DNA of 64,000 nucleotides. Origin: Elmis aenea. Lineage: Eukaryota > Arthropoda > Insecta > Coleoptera > Elmidae. The notes under the pieces were generated by a model, which saw only the letters and a program-made list of their open reading frames with translations, did not search any database and had not been told where the DNA came from. The stretch covers positions 53,637,415-53,701,414 of the forward strand of contig OX393578.1 of the NCBI GenBank assembly GCA_947652605.1, written 5' to 3'. Of the stretch, positions 1 through 10,927 are shown piece after piece. Position numbers and translations under genes: made by a program. Position 1 is the first letter of the stretch; each line of letters opens with the position of its first letter.

Positions 1-1592
1 AGTTACACATAAGTTTTTTATGTTTGTTTTGGGTGTACAGTACATATTTGGTTGTTCTCAATTTGAATTATTGCGGCGGTTCGTTATTGGTTCGAATTGA
101 TCTCGAAGTAAATTTAGATGCGTATCAATCGTTTCCGCAAGCAAAACAACCCCAATATTCTGACTTCAGAGACACGGTCGAGTTGGATTAGGGAGATAGT
201 AGACCGTACATGCAAGTTGTGCGCTGATAACATGGGTCGGCCGGCGGCCACTTAGCTAATGGTGCGTCCCTGGAGACCTTACCGCTGATGAGGTACCAAC
301 CTAATAGATACATGTCATCTAAATTCCTTTTGAAGCCGACGCGCAAATAACTTAGAGACTTTCCAATGCCGCCAGCTCCATCGAAATTATAAACACGTTG
401 CCAATTTACGACGCTTGAAATAACTAAGTAAACTTTGTCTACTTGAATGCACTCAAACTAACTGCTACTTCGTTACTAAGGGCACGGACGGTTGGCATAT
501 TTTGTGGAAACTGGTAAGTAGGCCAGTCACTGGCAGTCTCTTTAAATACCGTTTTAGATAAATAGCCGCACGTTGAAAGGTCGATTTTCACTAATGGAAA
601 TGATGTGGAGCGGACGGTGTTTATGCGCACCCCACGACCAAACTTACAAAAGGGTTCGTCAGATTTACAACAAATCAATTGAGCTTAAAAATGAAGCTTA
701 TAAAAAATGCCTAACAAAACTAACGCTCCAAAACCTTTTGGTGGTGCAGCTAGTATTGCATTTACAATAGTCCAACAATGCAATTAATGGACGTCGATTT
801 AAATTAAATTATTTAAACCATACATCACCGACCCGAATTACAAAGCTCAACTAAAAAGAATCACTAACAAGTCTTGTTAACGGTCGCACAATGAAAAATC
901 GTCGTCAAGTAACTTAAAAACTGCAGTTCCTCTGTGTATCCGACATTCACTTAGTTTATTATTTCCGCCAATTTTCCTAATACAGCTTTTACTAAACGCT
1001 TAACGTCGGTGAACGAATACAAACATTCATTGTCGTTTATCTTATCCAACGCCACCAATAAAAACTAGAACAGTTTAAGAAGCAAAAAAAAAAAAACAAT
1101 TGCAACTATTGCAAGAGAGAAATCGGTAGGGTATATTCCAACTCTAATATACTTAAATATTGAAACGCCTGTTTTAAGAAGTTGGATCAATCGACGTATG
1201 AGGATAGCATAAACGTTCTTGGCTGGAATAGGTGTAGGCTAGAAAAATACTTTGTCGAAAAATAAACCATTTTTGAACCAATACTTTGTTGTTTTTCTTC
1301 CTAGGACGGAAACTATTTATCTCTTCATCATACATTGCCATCAATTATCTACTTTCTATTAAGTATTATGCTTCGACAAAAATAAATCCTTTAACGAGTA
1401 AAAAGCAATTTATATTGCTCACTTATTTAACTAGTACTATGATGCTTGTCTTTCCTAAATACATTTCCATTGCATTTATCGTTTTTCAATACCATAAATT
1501 TAACGAAAATCGAAATTTTTTACCGGGTCCCATCAGGAAGTAAATAAAAGTGAATTTAGAAAATTACAATATAATGTTCTTGGGAGTATTAG
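1..1592. other. Unique DNA, no gene recognised
   Basis: The first 620 bases are less AT-rich than the rest and contain GC-rich patches (for example around 230-250), then the sequence becomes AT-rich with a short A-run near 1083. The open frames here are under 90 codons, overlap on both strands and show no recognisable domain. I see no repeat shared with the rest of the window. Confidence 0.5.
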
Positions 1593-1594
1593 TA

Positions 1595-2530
1595 GAGTAA
1601 AGTGCCCTAATATGGAATACTTTTATGTATTCGCCAATAATATTCACATTTAATCAACAGAATTTTGCAAAAAATTTATAAGGAATTTGTAATGAATAAG
1701 CAACACATTACTCGAATTCTGGTAAAATTTTACTATAGATATTTCTTATACCTATAGCTATTTTTTTTAAATGTTACTACTATTCCATATTAAGCTCCCG
1801 GGGAACCTAATATGGGATACTAGGGGTTCTTAATATGAAATATAGAATTATATAGGAAATAAACATTAAAATAAACAACTGCTCATAGATTAATCTTTTA
1901 TTTCTTTCTGATTTGCATTATTACTTAAACCAAACCAAAACTCTGTTATTTATGTAAATTAAATTATAATTCCAGTGTCATTCGAACTAATGTTGATAAT
2001 TTATTTAATTGTTACAGGTAGCACAATAGATTGTTTTTTTTTGTATTTTGCACATTTTTCGTGTGCCCATTTCTGACACTTTTGACACTGAACCCAAATT
2101 CCTGTACTTAGTGACCATAACGTTAGTCATTATAAGGCACCTGTATGGTATTCCATATTAGGTATCAATGTGACTTTTCAAAAATCGGTGTATGTAAAAC
2201 ATGAAATAAGCCCAATACAAATTTTGGTCTATTTAATTGAAATGTAAAGGCTCCTGCTAAATAAACATGCAATAAAATATTTTATATCATTTACCCTAGC
2301 ATATAAAATTTTGCACTGAAAAATTTAGCCTAAAAACTCAGCAGCACGTCAAAAATATATTTGAAACTGTTATGTAATCTAGTGAATATTTTTTAACTAT
2401 TTTACATTTGGGAATGTCTGATCAATGTACAAATAGGTACATATACTTTTTAACAGATATCGCTTATTCATTGTCATAAAACTGATGTATTCCATAATAA
2501 GTAACTATTCTATATTAGGGAACTTTACTC
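1595..2530 (-). mobile_element. F1 element copy 1 (TA-flanked, pogo-like non-autonomous)
   Basis: A 936-bp element that begins GAGTAAAGTGCCCTAATATG and ends with the inverse, flanked by TA on both sides (1593-1594 and 2531-2532). Three more copies lie at 9986, 35196 and 60552 (the last inverted). The palindromic core TAATATGGAATA recurs several times inside. On the minus strand near 2010-2120 a remnant of the zinc-finger-like tail seen in copy 4 is present. Here it keeps a histidine (WAHEKC) where the other copies have aspartate, but it is frameshifted near its end. TA duplication, TIRs and the finger suggest a pogo-like Tc1/mariner derivative; that assignment is inference. Confidence 0.85.
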
Positions 2531-2532
2531 TA

Positions 2533-3690
2533 CTCTTTAAAGTCTATAGTGTGTAATTGTCTGAATTTAAAAAATATATTGAGAAGGTAGCCGAAGTAAC
2601 ATACTCATCAAAGTTTAAATTATATTTAAATGAATTACAATGCTACACAAAATGGTTAATTTAAAAATTATTTACACGTAGTTGACTGAGAGTATTTTAC
2701 CATGCAAAATTAAATAGTAGCAAGAATTGGCTTCCCTGGTTATTTTACAACAAAAGTAGGAATAAAAAATTTGTTCAGAACAAAATGTATGTAAGATTTT
2801 TGCTTGCATTTTTAATTTGGTTAGCATTCCCGCTTTCTTTGGTAAAACTTAAAAAATATTAAGGTAGTCTGGTTTCCTATAGTTTCATATGGATTTTAGG
2901 CAACTCAACAATATGCATCTTAAACTAAAGGTTCCTATAGCAAAATCATCCTACGGATCCGAATTTAAGATGCTTGAAGTAGTGCAGTGTTATAAAATCT
3001 AAGAAAAACGTATGTGACATTTGAAGAACTTGCAGTTTTTATATTTTGTATGCTTAAAATTAAAACTTCCTTATTTTTTATCGCGTCTCGACCATTTTTT
3101 AAATTTTTTTTTTATAGTATTGTCTTCAATTGGCCGAATCATCCTGTGAAAAACTCGTCTTCAGGAGATTTAATAATTCCGTCAAATAAGTTTAAAGCGC
3201 GTGCAGTGTAAAATGTCACATGAGAGAACTTTTTTTATTTTTAAAACAGGTCACTGCTATATCGAGACGAAATTGTAACAAAATATTAACGAAGTTTTTG
3301 CAACAAACTTTTTTTAACACTGTTATTTTCCGAATAATAATACCAACAGCACTTTTAAAATTTAGATCACAATAATCTAACTTTCTTGCAAGATATAATA
3401 GCGCTTATACATCTCTTATTCCATATTTATGTAATAAAAGCTTCAAATAAATTTGGAAAAGTGAAAACTACTTATAAAAATTAAATACCGCGATATTTTT
3501 TAAGGGTAAATTTAGAACGAAAAAAGTGTTAGCTAATAGGTAAAACTGTTTTAATTTTCCTATTTTTAACTAATTGTTAAGGTATTGTCACAACTCTAAT
3601 ATGAAACAGAGAATTAACTTTAATATAGAAGGAAAATATAACTAAATCGTTCCTATTTTTTGTACTGAAATGATTGCCCCAAACTGATCC
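2533..3690. other. AT-rich stretch, nothing recognised
   Basis: Strongly AT-rich sequence with homopolymer runs and only short chance ORFs. No repeat boundary or coding signature is visible. Confidence 0.5.
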
Positions 3691-3699
3691 GTTTCCATC

Positions 3700-4110
3700 A
3701 CCCCGAACGTTTCTCATCTCAAATTTAATTACGCCGATACATCTCGTGTATTAGACCCAATACCTCCACCATTATCGTATATCAGATATAATGGTCAAAG
3801 GAATAACCCTTTGCATAAGGACATGTGTTTGAGATAGGCCTAAATAATTGTGTTTAATTTTAATAATGATCTTTGCTCCCGGGTTATTCTCTGTGGTCAG
3901 CTTTATTTGCTTGTGTGCCAACGGAACACGGGTTCTGCGTTGTACAGCGTTGGGAATACCTACGGAGGGTGATCTCGTCTTGAGGATAACATGCATTTTG
4001 AGCATTTGCACCGACAGCTACAACCGAAATATGTCGTTTAAATACTTCCTGTGCGAGAAGGTTCATGTTGTTTCTGTTTCAAGCGTTTATAATTTATAGA
4101 TTGGTACAAT
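3700..4110. other. Unrecognised less AT-rich island with overlapping ORFs
   Basis: Three overlapping open frames of 60-83 codons occupy both strands of this island. The best minus-strand frame (3772-4011) is rich in Arg, Lys and Thr, but I recognise no domain and no splice or start context favours one strand. It could be a degenerate mobile-element exon or chance. Confidence 0.25.
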
Positions 4111-4747
4111 TTTTTTTATGATTACGCATTGTTTTATATAGATTTTATCATATCTTAAAAGCTTCGGTTATGTATGTAGTATTGCCAGACAGCGGAAAAA
4201 CTTTATGATTACTTGATTAATTAACTAGAAAATCTGTTTTTCTGCGCATATTGGATGTTTCAGTGTCGATTTTAGAAACTTTTATATTTTGTTTGTTATC
4301 GCGACGCAAAAATATCTGTTTGTGTTTTAAGCTAATATTAGACGTTGCGATTTTTTTTCCATCTGTAAGAAAAATATTTTACACCTTGTAAAATAAATAC
4401 AAGACCCCTATTACACGTTGCGATTTTTTTTGCGTACGATTCGAAATCGCCACTGCGCTGCACAATTTATCTGACGTTTAAATGACAGCCGGCTGTCAAT
4501 TAGCCGCATCATAACATACGCAAAATGCGTACCGTTTTAAAAAATAAGGGAAAAGTGAGAAACGTCCTGTATTTGGTCAACATTATTATGTGTGATTACT
4601 ATTTGTTGAGCACGACGACGGACACACGGAGAAAAAGGAGGTGGTGGGTAAAACCCTGGAGAACAAGAAGAGCTGAAAGAGGCACACTGCATCTTCTTCA
4701 GCAGGAGCTCCGATACGAAGACCCAGGAGTACAGGAACTTTTTAAGA

Positions 4748-5310
4748 ATGGACGACGCAATTTTTAACTTAATTTTAAGTAACGTTAAAGAAGTAATAGC
4801 TAAACGTGACACCGTAATGAGAAACAGCATTTCAGCAAAGGACCGTTTGGTTGTGACTCTTAGGTTTCTCGCGACTGGTGAAAGCTATAAAAGTCTAAGC
4901 CAATCCACCAGAATTTTACAGTCTTCGTTAAGTAATATCATTCCTGAAGTTGCGACGTAATTTATTCTTCGTTGAGAGAGGAATATCTGAAGATGCCGTC
5001 AACATCAGAAGAATGAAAGCAAGTTTCAGAAAAGTTCTATTCGTCATGCAATATTCCAAATATATTTGGTGCTTTGGATGGAAAGCACATAGCATTTCAT
5101 GCTCCTTAAAGTGCAGGTGCCACTTTTTACAACTACAAAGAATTCAACAGCATCGTGTTGTTGGCCCTTGTTGATGCTTCATATGGTTTTTTGTACATTG
5201 ATGTAGGAGTAAATGGGAGAGTATCTGATGGTGGAGTTTTTGAAAATTCCGATCTGGCATTTGGATTGAAACAAAACTTATTAAATTTACCCACCAAGTC
5301 GATTCATATA
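4748..5310 (+). pseudogene. PIF/Harbinger transposase, truncated and frameshifted
   Basis: In intact elements this protein is the DDE nuclease (DDE_Tnp_4 / HARBI1-like) that excises and inserts the transposon. The first 70 codons (4748-4960) are open and match the family's N-terminal region (SAKDRLVVTLRFLATGESY, then a helix-turn-helix-like stretch ending IIPEV). A frameshift near 4950 moves coding to another frame, which continues to about 5310 with two in-frame stops (near 5014 and 5107). That part shows the first catalytic Asp in GALDGKHIAFHAP and the second in the YIDVG..GRVSDGGVF motif. The third acidic residue and the C-terminus are missing because the sequence runs into the convergent MADF ORF. 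Clearly inactive; the family assignment is strong. Confidence 0.85.
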
Positions 5311-5599
5311 GTATAATACCATCTTCCTCCCCTGTACCGATTCTTTTGTTTGCTTTCAGAAGTTTGCTTTCTTTGCTGAAAGTACTCCTTAACCCAGCAA
5401 TCTTTGTTGATACATCTTTTACGTTTACAGTCAAGTTAAACATTTTCTTTAATGAAGTTGTAATTTTGCTCCACGCCTTAGTTCTTAAAGTTTTGTTACA
5501 GTAATTTGGGCTATTTATCTTCCATAAACATGGCTGGCCCTTATATAAAGTTATTAGCATACTAACAACATTTCTCTTCTTAAAGTTTTTGTCATCCAT
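5285..5599 (-). pseudogene. MADF (Myb/SANT-like) accessory protein of Harbinger element
   Basis: PIF/Harbinger transposons usually carry a second gene for a Myb/SANT-like DNA-binding protein that helps the transposase enter the nucleus and bind the ends. This minus-strand frame starts with Met at 5599 and is open for about 105 relevant codons. It shows MADF-like features: an early LYKGQPCLWKI motif, a basic helix with AWSKI, the TKIAGLRSTFSKE helix and a closing YESTWW. The frame stays open to 5144, but the last 50 residues are antisense to the transposase remnant and are not part of the domain. The N-terminal domain has no stop or frameshift, unlike its neighbour. It begins near 5599, so the TIR lies about 270 bp upstream. 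Confidence 0.75.
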
Positions 5600-5867
5600 T
5601 TTTCAAATTCAAAATTGTTGACGTCAGTACTTTATAGGTTATATGATCGTTTTTGAAAACACAGTGGCACAAAAATTACCAAAAGTTACTAAAAATGTAA
5701 AAAAATACGCTTGTTTGACCTTGAAAAATTAGAGCATGTTCAATAGAATAAAATCCTATGACATTTAAAATACGTTGCGATTTTTTTTCCTATGCACATT
5801 TAGACGTTGCGATTTTTTGGATTTGCGTTGAGGAAAAATGATTTGTAAGAAAAATCGCAACGTCTAA

Positions 5868-6720
5868 TAAGAGCATTAGTCGTCTGTATGACGCAAAGTT
5901 TTGAATTTGATTATCAGAAGCGGGCGAAGGCGTGTTATGCAAACCACTTTTACACTTAATAAACAGCAATAAAACTTGTAGGTTTAGTTTTTGCAGATAA
6001 TTCAAGAAATATATTTAGTAAACCCCTAAATCCGCGCGTTTAACGGGGCTTTGCGAGAAATTAGTGCGAGATACGCAGTCGAAAAAGCCTCTCAACCGTA
6101 AACCGCGCGTATCTTGTGTCACATTAGCCCGTATCAGAGCAGGATCAAATCCCTGGGATAAAGTCCGCCTGAAAATTCCTCGAGGCAAGGGCACTCGCAC
6201 GTTTTAATCCGCGTTAAAAGCTGCCCTAGGTGCTGAGTCGGTCCGATACGCCATTTGCATACAAATGCGCCCACTGTGCTTCATAATTAAACATTCTCTA
6301 CCGGTTTTACCTCGGTTTCATGGCCCTCTCTCGTTTTCCCGAGCGTTCCGAACAAATGGACTGCATTATGTACTTTGTTTCGAAATAGTTTTATTTGCCA
6401 ACAAAAACTGTTCGACTGAATTATGAATTTTCCGAGACCGTTAAGAAAGTAGCTCTCGCTTGAACGTCGACAGTGCTTTATAACGCGAGCAGTTTCTTCA
6501 ACTGTCTTCGAGCGTGACAGAATTTATATAACAATTATTAAGAACAACAAAGTTTAGTTCATGAATTAACTGTAGATAATCCTTAAAGTTATCTAAAACA
6601 ATAGAAAGTAGCAAATGTTCTTAAGCTTACCAATTAAACTCGCACCTCTGGTTCGGAGTAACTTAAAACTTTTCCTTTTCAAACATTACAGAATTCATCA
6701 CCTATTTAAAATAGCTAATG
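5868..6720. other. Unique DNA with a less AT-rich core
   Basis: About 6020-6520 is comparatively GC-rich, with several CG-containing words, and lacks the repeat signatures seen elsewhere. No ORF longer than about 60 codons. It could be host regulatory sequence; nothing specific is identified. Confidence 0.35.
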
Positions 6721-6727
6721 TGCTGTA

Positions 6728-6894
6728 CAGGTCCGTCAAGTTGGAGGTACGTTACCTATAACAGAAATCAAAAACTTTAAACGTTATAATTTTTTGCTCA
6801 TTTTTTGCTAATTCTTCCTGTACATTTTAAATTTTTTGCTGGTCTCAAATACTAGCTAATTAGAAAAAAAGAATTGTACCTCCAACTTGAGGGT
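6728..6894. mobile_element. Small MITE-like inverted repeat
   Basis: The words TCAAGTTGGAGGTAC and GTACCTCCAACTTGA face each other about 130 bp apart, and the left end reads CAGGTCC after a TA. The right terminus is diverged, so this is a decayed hairpin-type MITE. Confidence 0.5.
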
Positions 6895-6937
6895 GAGGCA
6901 CATTTGCTAAAAAGTGAAAATGTTTTTATGTGCTGTA

Positions 6938-7125
6938 CAGGTTGGACCAAATTCGAATGTTTTACCCCGGTATCTCGGTTACCGTAATAGTTAGCGAAAA
7001 TCTGATATTGGTCTCTTGGGCTATTTTTTTATTGAAAAAAAAAACGCTTACGTAATCAGAATTTTTATATCGCTTTCCATTTTGGAACTACAGATGGAAA
7101 AATGAAATTTTATCATTTTTAAATA
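6938..7125 (+). mobile_element. Partial arm of the 45.7-kb foldback family
   Basis: Starts CAGGTTGGACCAAATTCGAA after TA and follows the left arm of the element at 45739 (ATCTCGGTTACCGTAATAG, then GCGAAAATCTGAT) for about 190 bp. It is cut at 7126 by the F2 element. A short match resumes after F2 (about 8453-8475), indicating F2 inserted into it. Confidence 0.7.
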
Positions 7126-7127
7126 TA

Positions 7128-8441
7128 AGGTAAGGTAGCCTAATATGAGACCGTTCCTAATATGAGACGCTAGACGATATCCTATATAGAACATTTTAAA
7201 TACAACAGCAACATCATGTACAGGTAATACCTTCTATAGTACTGATACTGTCGGCTAGATGTCACAGAATTCTGCTCAGAAAACTCAAAAATTGACGTTC
7301 CGTGAAAACCATGTCGGCAAATGTTTTTTGTGTTCAACTTGAAATATTTATATTTCCAACATGATAAGTACAATTTCTTTTATAGTGCTATTTTAAGATA
7401 GCTAATACAAAGGTGATTCATTGCGATCACTTCTACAGGGATGAATAAACAACAACCAAATCTCAAAGTATTTTTTTTAAACGTGTGATTATTTCCAAAT
7501 AAGAGGGTTCCTAATATGAGACCCCTCTATTTGTCTATACAGCTCTAATCGTATAGAACCATTTTCATTCTTCTAAACGCCGTAAGCAGTGGAACAAGGA
7601 ACAAATGGTGCTTGCAATTAAAAAAGTCAGAGCTCATCTCATACTATGGGCTATAAAACATAAATTTTTCTTCTGAGCAACGCGTTTTTGGAAAACTTGG
7701 TAGAAAACCTGCCCTGGGCAAAAATATCGAGGATTAGTTAGTTATTATTATTAAGTAATTAATTGACTAAAAGTGAAATTATTTAAATGTATAAGTACAT
7801 ATTATACAGGGTGGTGCTTTTTTCGATGCTCACCATTGCTATCTTGGAAACGGTAAGAGATACAAGGTCAGTTAAATTAGAGAAAAAATGCACATTTTTA
7901 TGGCGATTAAGAATCTGAAAAGAAATCCTGGATATTTTGATTCGTTTTTGATTTATTACAACTGAAAAATGTGATTTTAGAAAAATATTATTATCTTCCC
8001 TACCATTGACGCTATTTTATTAAAAACTTGGTAACTTTATGTTTTTGACCGTCCTGGGTTTGATGACGTCAACAGAAATTTTCTAAACCTTCTAGATTTC
8101 AAGTTGCGATAGTCAACTTTTTTATTTCTTATGGCCGCCATATTGTATTTTTACACCATCAGACAGACAAAAAAATTAGCTTTTCAGATTGGTAACCAAC
8201 ATACCCTGTATAGGGTCTCATATTAGGATACCTTTTTTGTTTAGTTGCTCTTTGCATTACATTATAATTTATAATAATAATGATTTTTTTAAGATGTTTA
8301 GAAGAAAATTTTTTTTATTACCTGTTTGTCAAAATAGATCCACTGACCAATGAATAAATGCATTAATATTTGAAAATTGTCTATTTTTGTAGGAATTACA
8401 TCTTTTTTTCAAAATGGGTCTCATTTTAGGCTACTTTACCT
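7128..8441. mobile_element. F2 element (TA-flanked, TIR related to F1)
   Basis: Begins AGGTAAGGTAGCCTAATATG and ends with the near-complement, flanked by TA at 7126-7127 and 8442-8443. The word CCTAATATGAGAC (or its complement) recurs internally near 7140, 7156, 7511 and 8214. A separate 402-bp MITE is inserted at 7807-8208; without it and its duplication the element is about 910 bp, nearly the size of F1. The core TAAAGT..CCTAATATG is shared with the F1 TIR. No coding region is recognised. Confidence 0.75.
7807..8208 (+). mobile_element. 402-bp CAGGGTG MITE nested in F2
   Basis: TA-flanked (7805-7806, 8209-8210), starting CAGGGTGGTGCTTTTTTCGA and ending ATACCCTG. Its body matches the left arm of the palindromic element at 25681 almost base for base for about 400 bp, including the GATGACGTCAACAGAAATTT segment. 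It is therefore a short derivative of that mariner-type family. Confidence 0.8.
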
Positions 8442-8475
8442 TATAGGTAGGTACTATAACTTCTCTATGTTCTAG

Positions 8476-8600
8476 GCTTCCGCGGCCGATGTCCAAGGTG
8501 TATAATTTGTTTCCGGGTTGGAACCGCGTCGAAGGTTTTATTCATAACCGACGTTTCGGACTCCTTTATCGGGGACATCTTTAGGGTAATTAATTCAGTA
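8476..8600 (-). mobile_element. Penelope-like terminal fragment
   Basis: Contains the conserved strings GGTTGGAACCGCGTCGAAGG, ATAACCGACGTTTCGG and the end signature CCGCGGCCGATGTCCAAGG shared with 27183-27382. On the minus strand it reads as a hammerhead-like block (AAGATGTCC ... GTCCGAAACGTCG), but the first core box is mutated (CTAAAGA instead of CTGANGA). Assignment to Penelope-like elements rests on that motif and is tentative. Confidence 0.5.
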
Positions 8601-9985
8601 ATTAATTTTTTTCTCGAAAATTTTGAGCAATGTAGCACTTTCCAAAATATCAAGTATTTAAAAATTCAACGAATTCGATCAAAAGTAACAAACGCCCTGT
8701 ATAAAATTTCAAAATTTTAAATAATACAAATCGTTTACAAAGTTACACGAAGCATAACTTCCAAACTAATTTCGCTTGTCACCACACATTTGTTAAATAT
8801 TAAAAATTCTTGAAAATATTAAAGTACTACATTGCTCAAAATTTTCGACAAGACAATAATTAATTACTCGAAAACGGTTAATTTTAGGCCAATATGACCT
8901 TTTATATTTTATAAAGGACATTTAAAGAGGAATCAAAAATGTAATAATATACAAGGTGTTCTATTTAAAATAACCAGGTTGGTTGCCTTAGCAAATAAAC
9001 CGTAAAAAACAAAACAAAATCGAGTATACCATAAAGCGCAAAAAAGATAGCGATGCGTCCTTTATAAAAAAACATTTTTTTACTAAATCAATATTTTAGA
9101 GGATAAAAGCTGTATTTCATACATTTTTATGTTACAATTACCTTTTTCTTATAAACTTTAATTGGCTATAACTCGATAACGATCGAGTTTTGGACTAGGG
9201 TTTATATAACATTTTTTGCTTAAATTGACTCAAGGAACATGCTCCTTAAGTTTGGACGTTTGGTAATGCAACACCCTGCATCTCAAATTTCTTTTCAGAT
9301 TATTAATGTGCACCGTATTTATCAATTTTGCCAAATTTGCACCTATGCTCTAGCTATTTTAATAAGCCAGATCACCATGCTTAAACTCGAAAGTCAAACA
9401 CCCTGTATTTTGTAGACACTCATTTAAACAAAATTTTGAAAAGTTTTTCTACTTGATTAGTAACTTGCTTTAGCTACTCTACTATACACATGTAAATTAG
9501 CGATAAGGAACGCTAAAACAATAGTTTACCTATTCTGTTTTTACTTACTTTTATGATATTTATTTTTTATATTAAATTTTGGTATTTTTTATAGGACGTT
9601 TGGATTATTTTCATAAAGCATATAATTCCTGTCCTCTAGTGAACAATTTTAATATCATGGTATTTATTATAAGGCCTAGAGACCTGCGACATTTAATTAT
9701 TTCGACGTAAAGCTCAAAGAGTTGTGATGTACACGTTTTCATGTGTTTATTTTAAGCTATACGTTATCCGCAAAGTCCCAGAGCTAAAAAGGCTCTTTGA
9801 CTATACAACAAATATTGAAGTAAAATGTACCGCCAGTCGCACTGTAAATAACAGACATTACAGCAACGATAAATAATTACTTAGAGCTATACGTTCGCCG
9901 AAAGGAATTTCCTAAATTTGATTTCCCTTTTTCGACTCTTTTAAATAAATTTTTATTAAAAATCAAAAACGCTAAAATAATGTTA
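8601..9985. repeat. Mosaic of decayed CAGGGTG-type repeats
   Basis: Remnant ends such as CGCCCTGTATA (near 8692), ATACAAGGTGTTC (near 8949) and CACCCTG (near 9271 and 9401) mark several overlapping old MITEs. The segment 9290-9530 is a diverged copy of 18220-18440, sharing the CATGCTTAAACTCGA word, the CACCCTGTAT end and a GCTACTTGAT..GTAACTTG motif. From about 9540 to 9985 nothing is recognised. Confidence 0.5.
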
Positions 9986-10925
9986 GAGTAAAGTGCCCTA
10001 ATATGGAATACTTTTTTGTATTCGCCAATAATATTCACATTTAATCAACAAAATTTTGCAAAAAAAACTGTAAGGAATTTGTAATGAATACGCAACACAT
10101 TACTCGAATTATTCTGGTACGATATTACGGTAGATATTTCTTATATAGCTATTTTTTTAAATGTTACTACTATTCCATATTAAGCTCCCGGGGAACCTAA
10201 TATGGAATACTAGGGGTTCTTAATATGGAATATAGAATTATATAGGAAATATACATTAAAATCAACAACTGCTCATAGATTAATCTTTTATTTCTTTTTG
10301 ATTTACATTATTACTTAAACCAAACCAAAACTCTGTTATTTATGTAAATTAAATTATAATTCCAGTGTCATTCGAACTAAATGTTGATAATTTATTTATT
10401 TTTTACAGGTAGGACAATAGAATTGTTTTTTTGGGTATTTTGCACATTTTTCGTCTGTCCATTTCTGACACTTTTGACACTGAACCCATATTCCTGTACT
10501 TAATGACCATTATCATATTCATTATAAGGCACCTTATGTATTCCATATTAGGTATTAATGTGAAATTTCAAAAATCGGTATATGTAAAACATGAAATGGC
10601 CCCAATCAATATTTTGGTCTATTTAATTGAAATGTAAAGGCTCATGCTAAATAAACATGCAATAAAATATTTTATATCATTTACCCTAGGTTATAAAATT
10701 TTGCACTGAAAGATTTAGCCTAAAAACTCAGTAGCACGTCAAAACTATATTTGAATCTGTTATGTAATCTAGTGACTATTTTTTAACTATTTTACATTTG
10801 GGAATGTGTGATCAATGTACAAATATGTAGGTACATATACTTTTTCAACAGATATCGCTTATTCATTGTCATAAAACTGATGTATTCCATAATAGGTAAC
10901 TGTTCCATATTAGGGCACTTTACTG
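9986..10925 (-). mobile_element. F1 element copy 2
   Basis: 940 bp, TA-flanked (9984-9985, 10926-10927), with the F1 ends; the last base of the right TIR differs (CTTTACTG). On the minus strand the finger-like tail is open and ends in a stop (10396-10509). It reads WVQCQKCQKWTDEKC followed by FYCPTCKK. Confidence 0.88.
10396..10509 (-). pseudogene. Zinc-finger-like C-terminal tail of lost F1 transposase
   Basis: A 114-nt stretch, the same length as in copy 4, encodes WVQCQKCQK, W.DEKC, FYCPTC and then a stop. Spacing resembles the second half of a PHD-type finger (C..C, H/D..C, C..C). Pogo/Tigger-like transposases of insects can carry such a tail; that link is inference. Upstream the frame closes, so this is only the end of a gene. 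Confidence 0.5.
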
Positions 10926-10927
10926 TA

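Larger units (their letters stand above)
4338..5867. mobile_element. Internally deleted PIF/Harbinger DNA transposon
   Basis: The ends are inverted repeats starting TTAGACGTTGCGATTTTT (4338) and ending with its complement (5867). The ACGTTGCGATTTTTTT motif is repeated subterminally near 4412, 5770 and 5803, and the last 65 bp form a hairpin by themselves. Inside are a Harbinger transposase remnant on plus and a MADF/Myb-like ORF on minus, converging at about 5300, which is where the middle of a two-gene autonomous element has been lost. The flanking trinucleotides are TWA-like but not a clean direct duplication. Confidence 0.8.

Noticed and set aside
3772..4099. Overlapping ORFs on both strands as a possible host exon
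   Set aside because: No domain, splice or codon evidence separates the strands; kept only as an unrecognised island.
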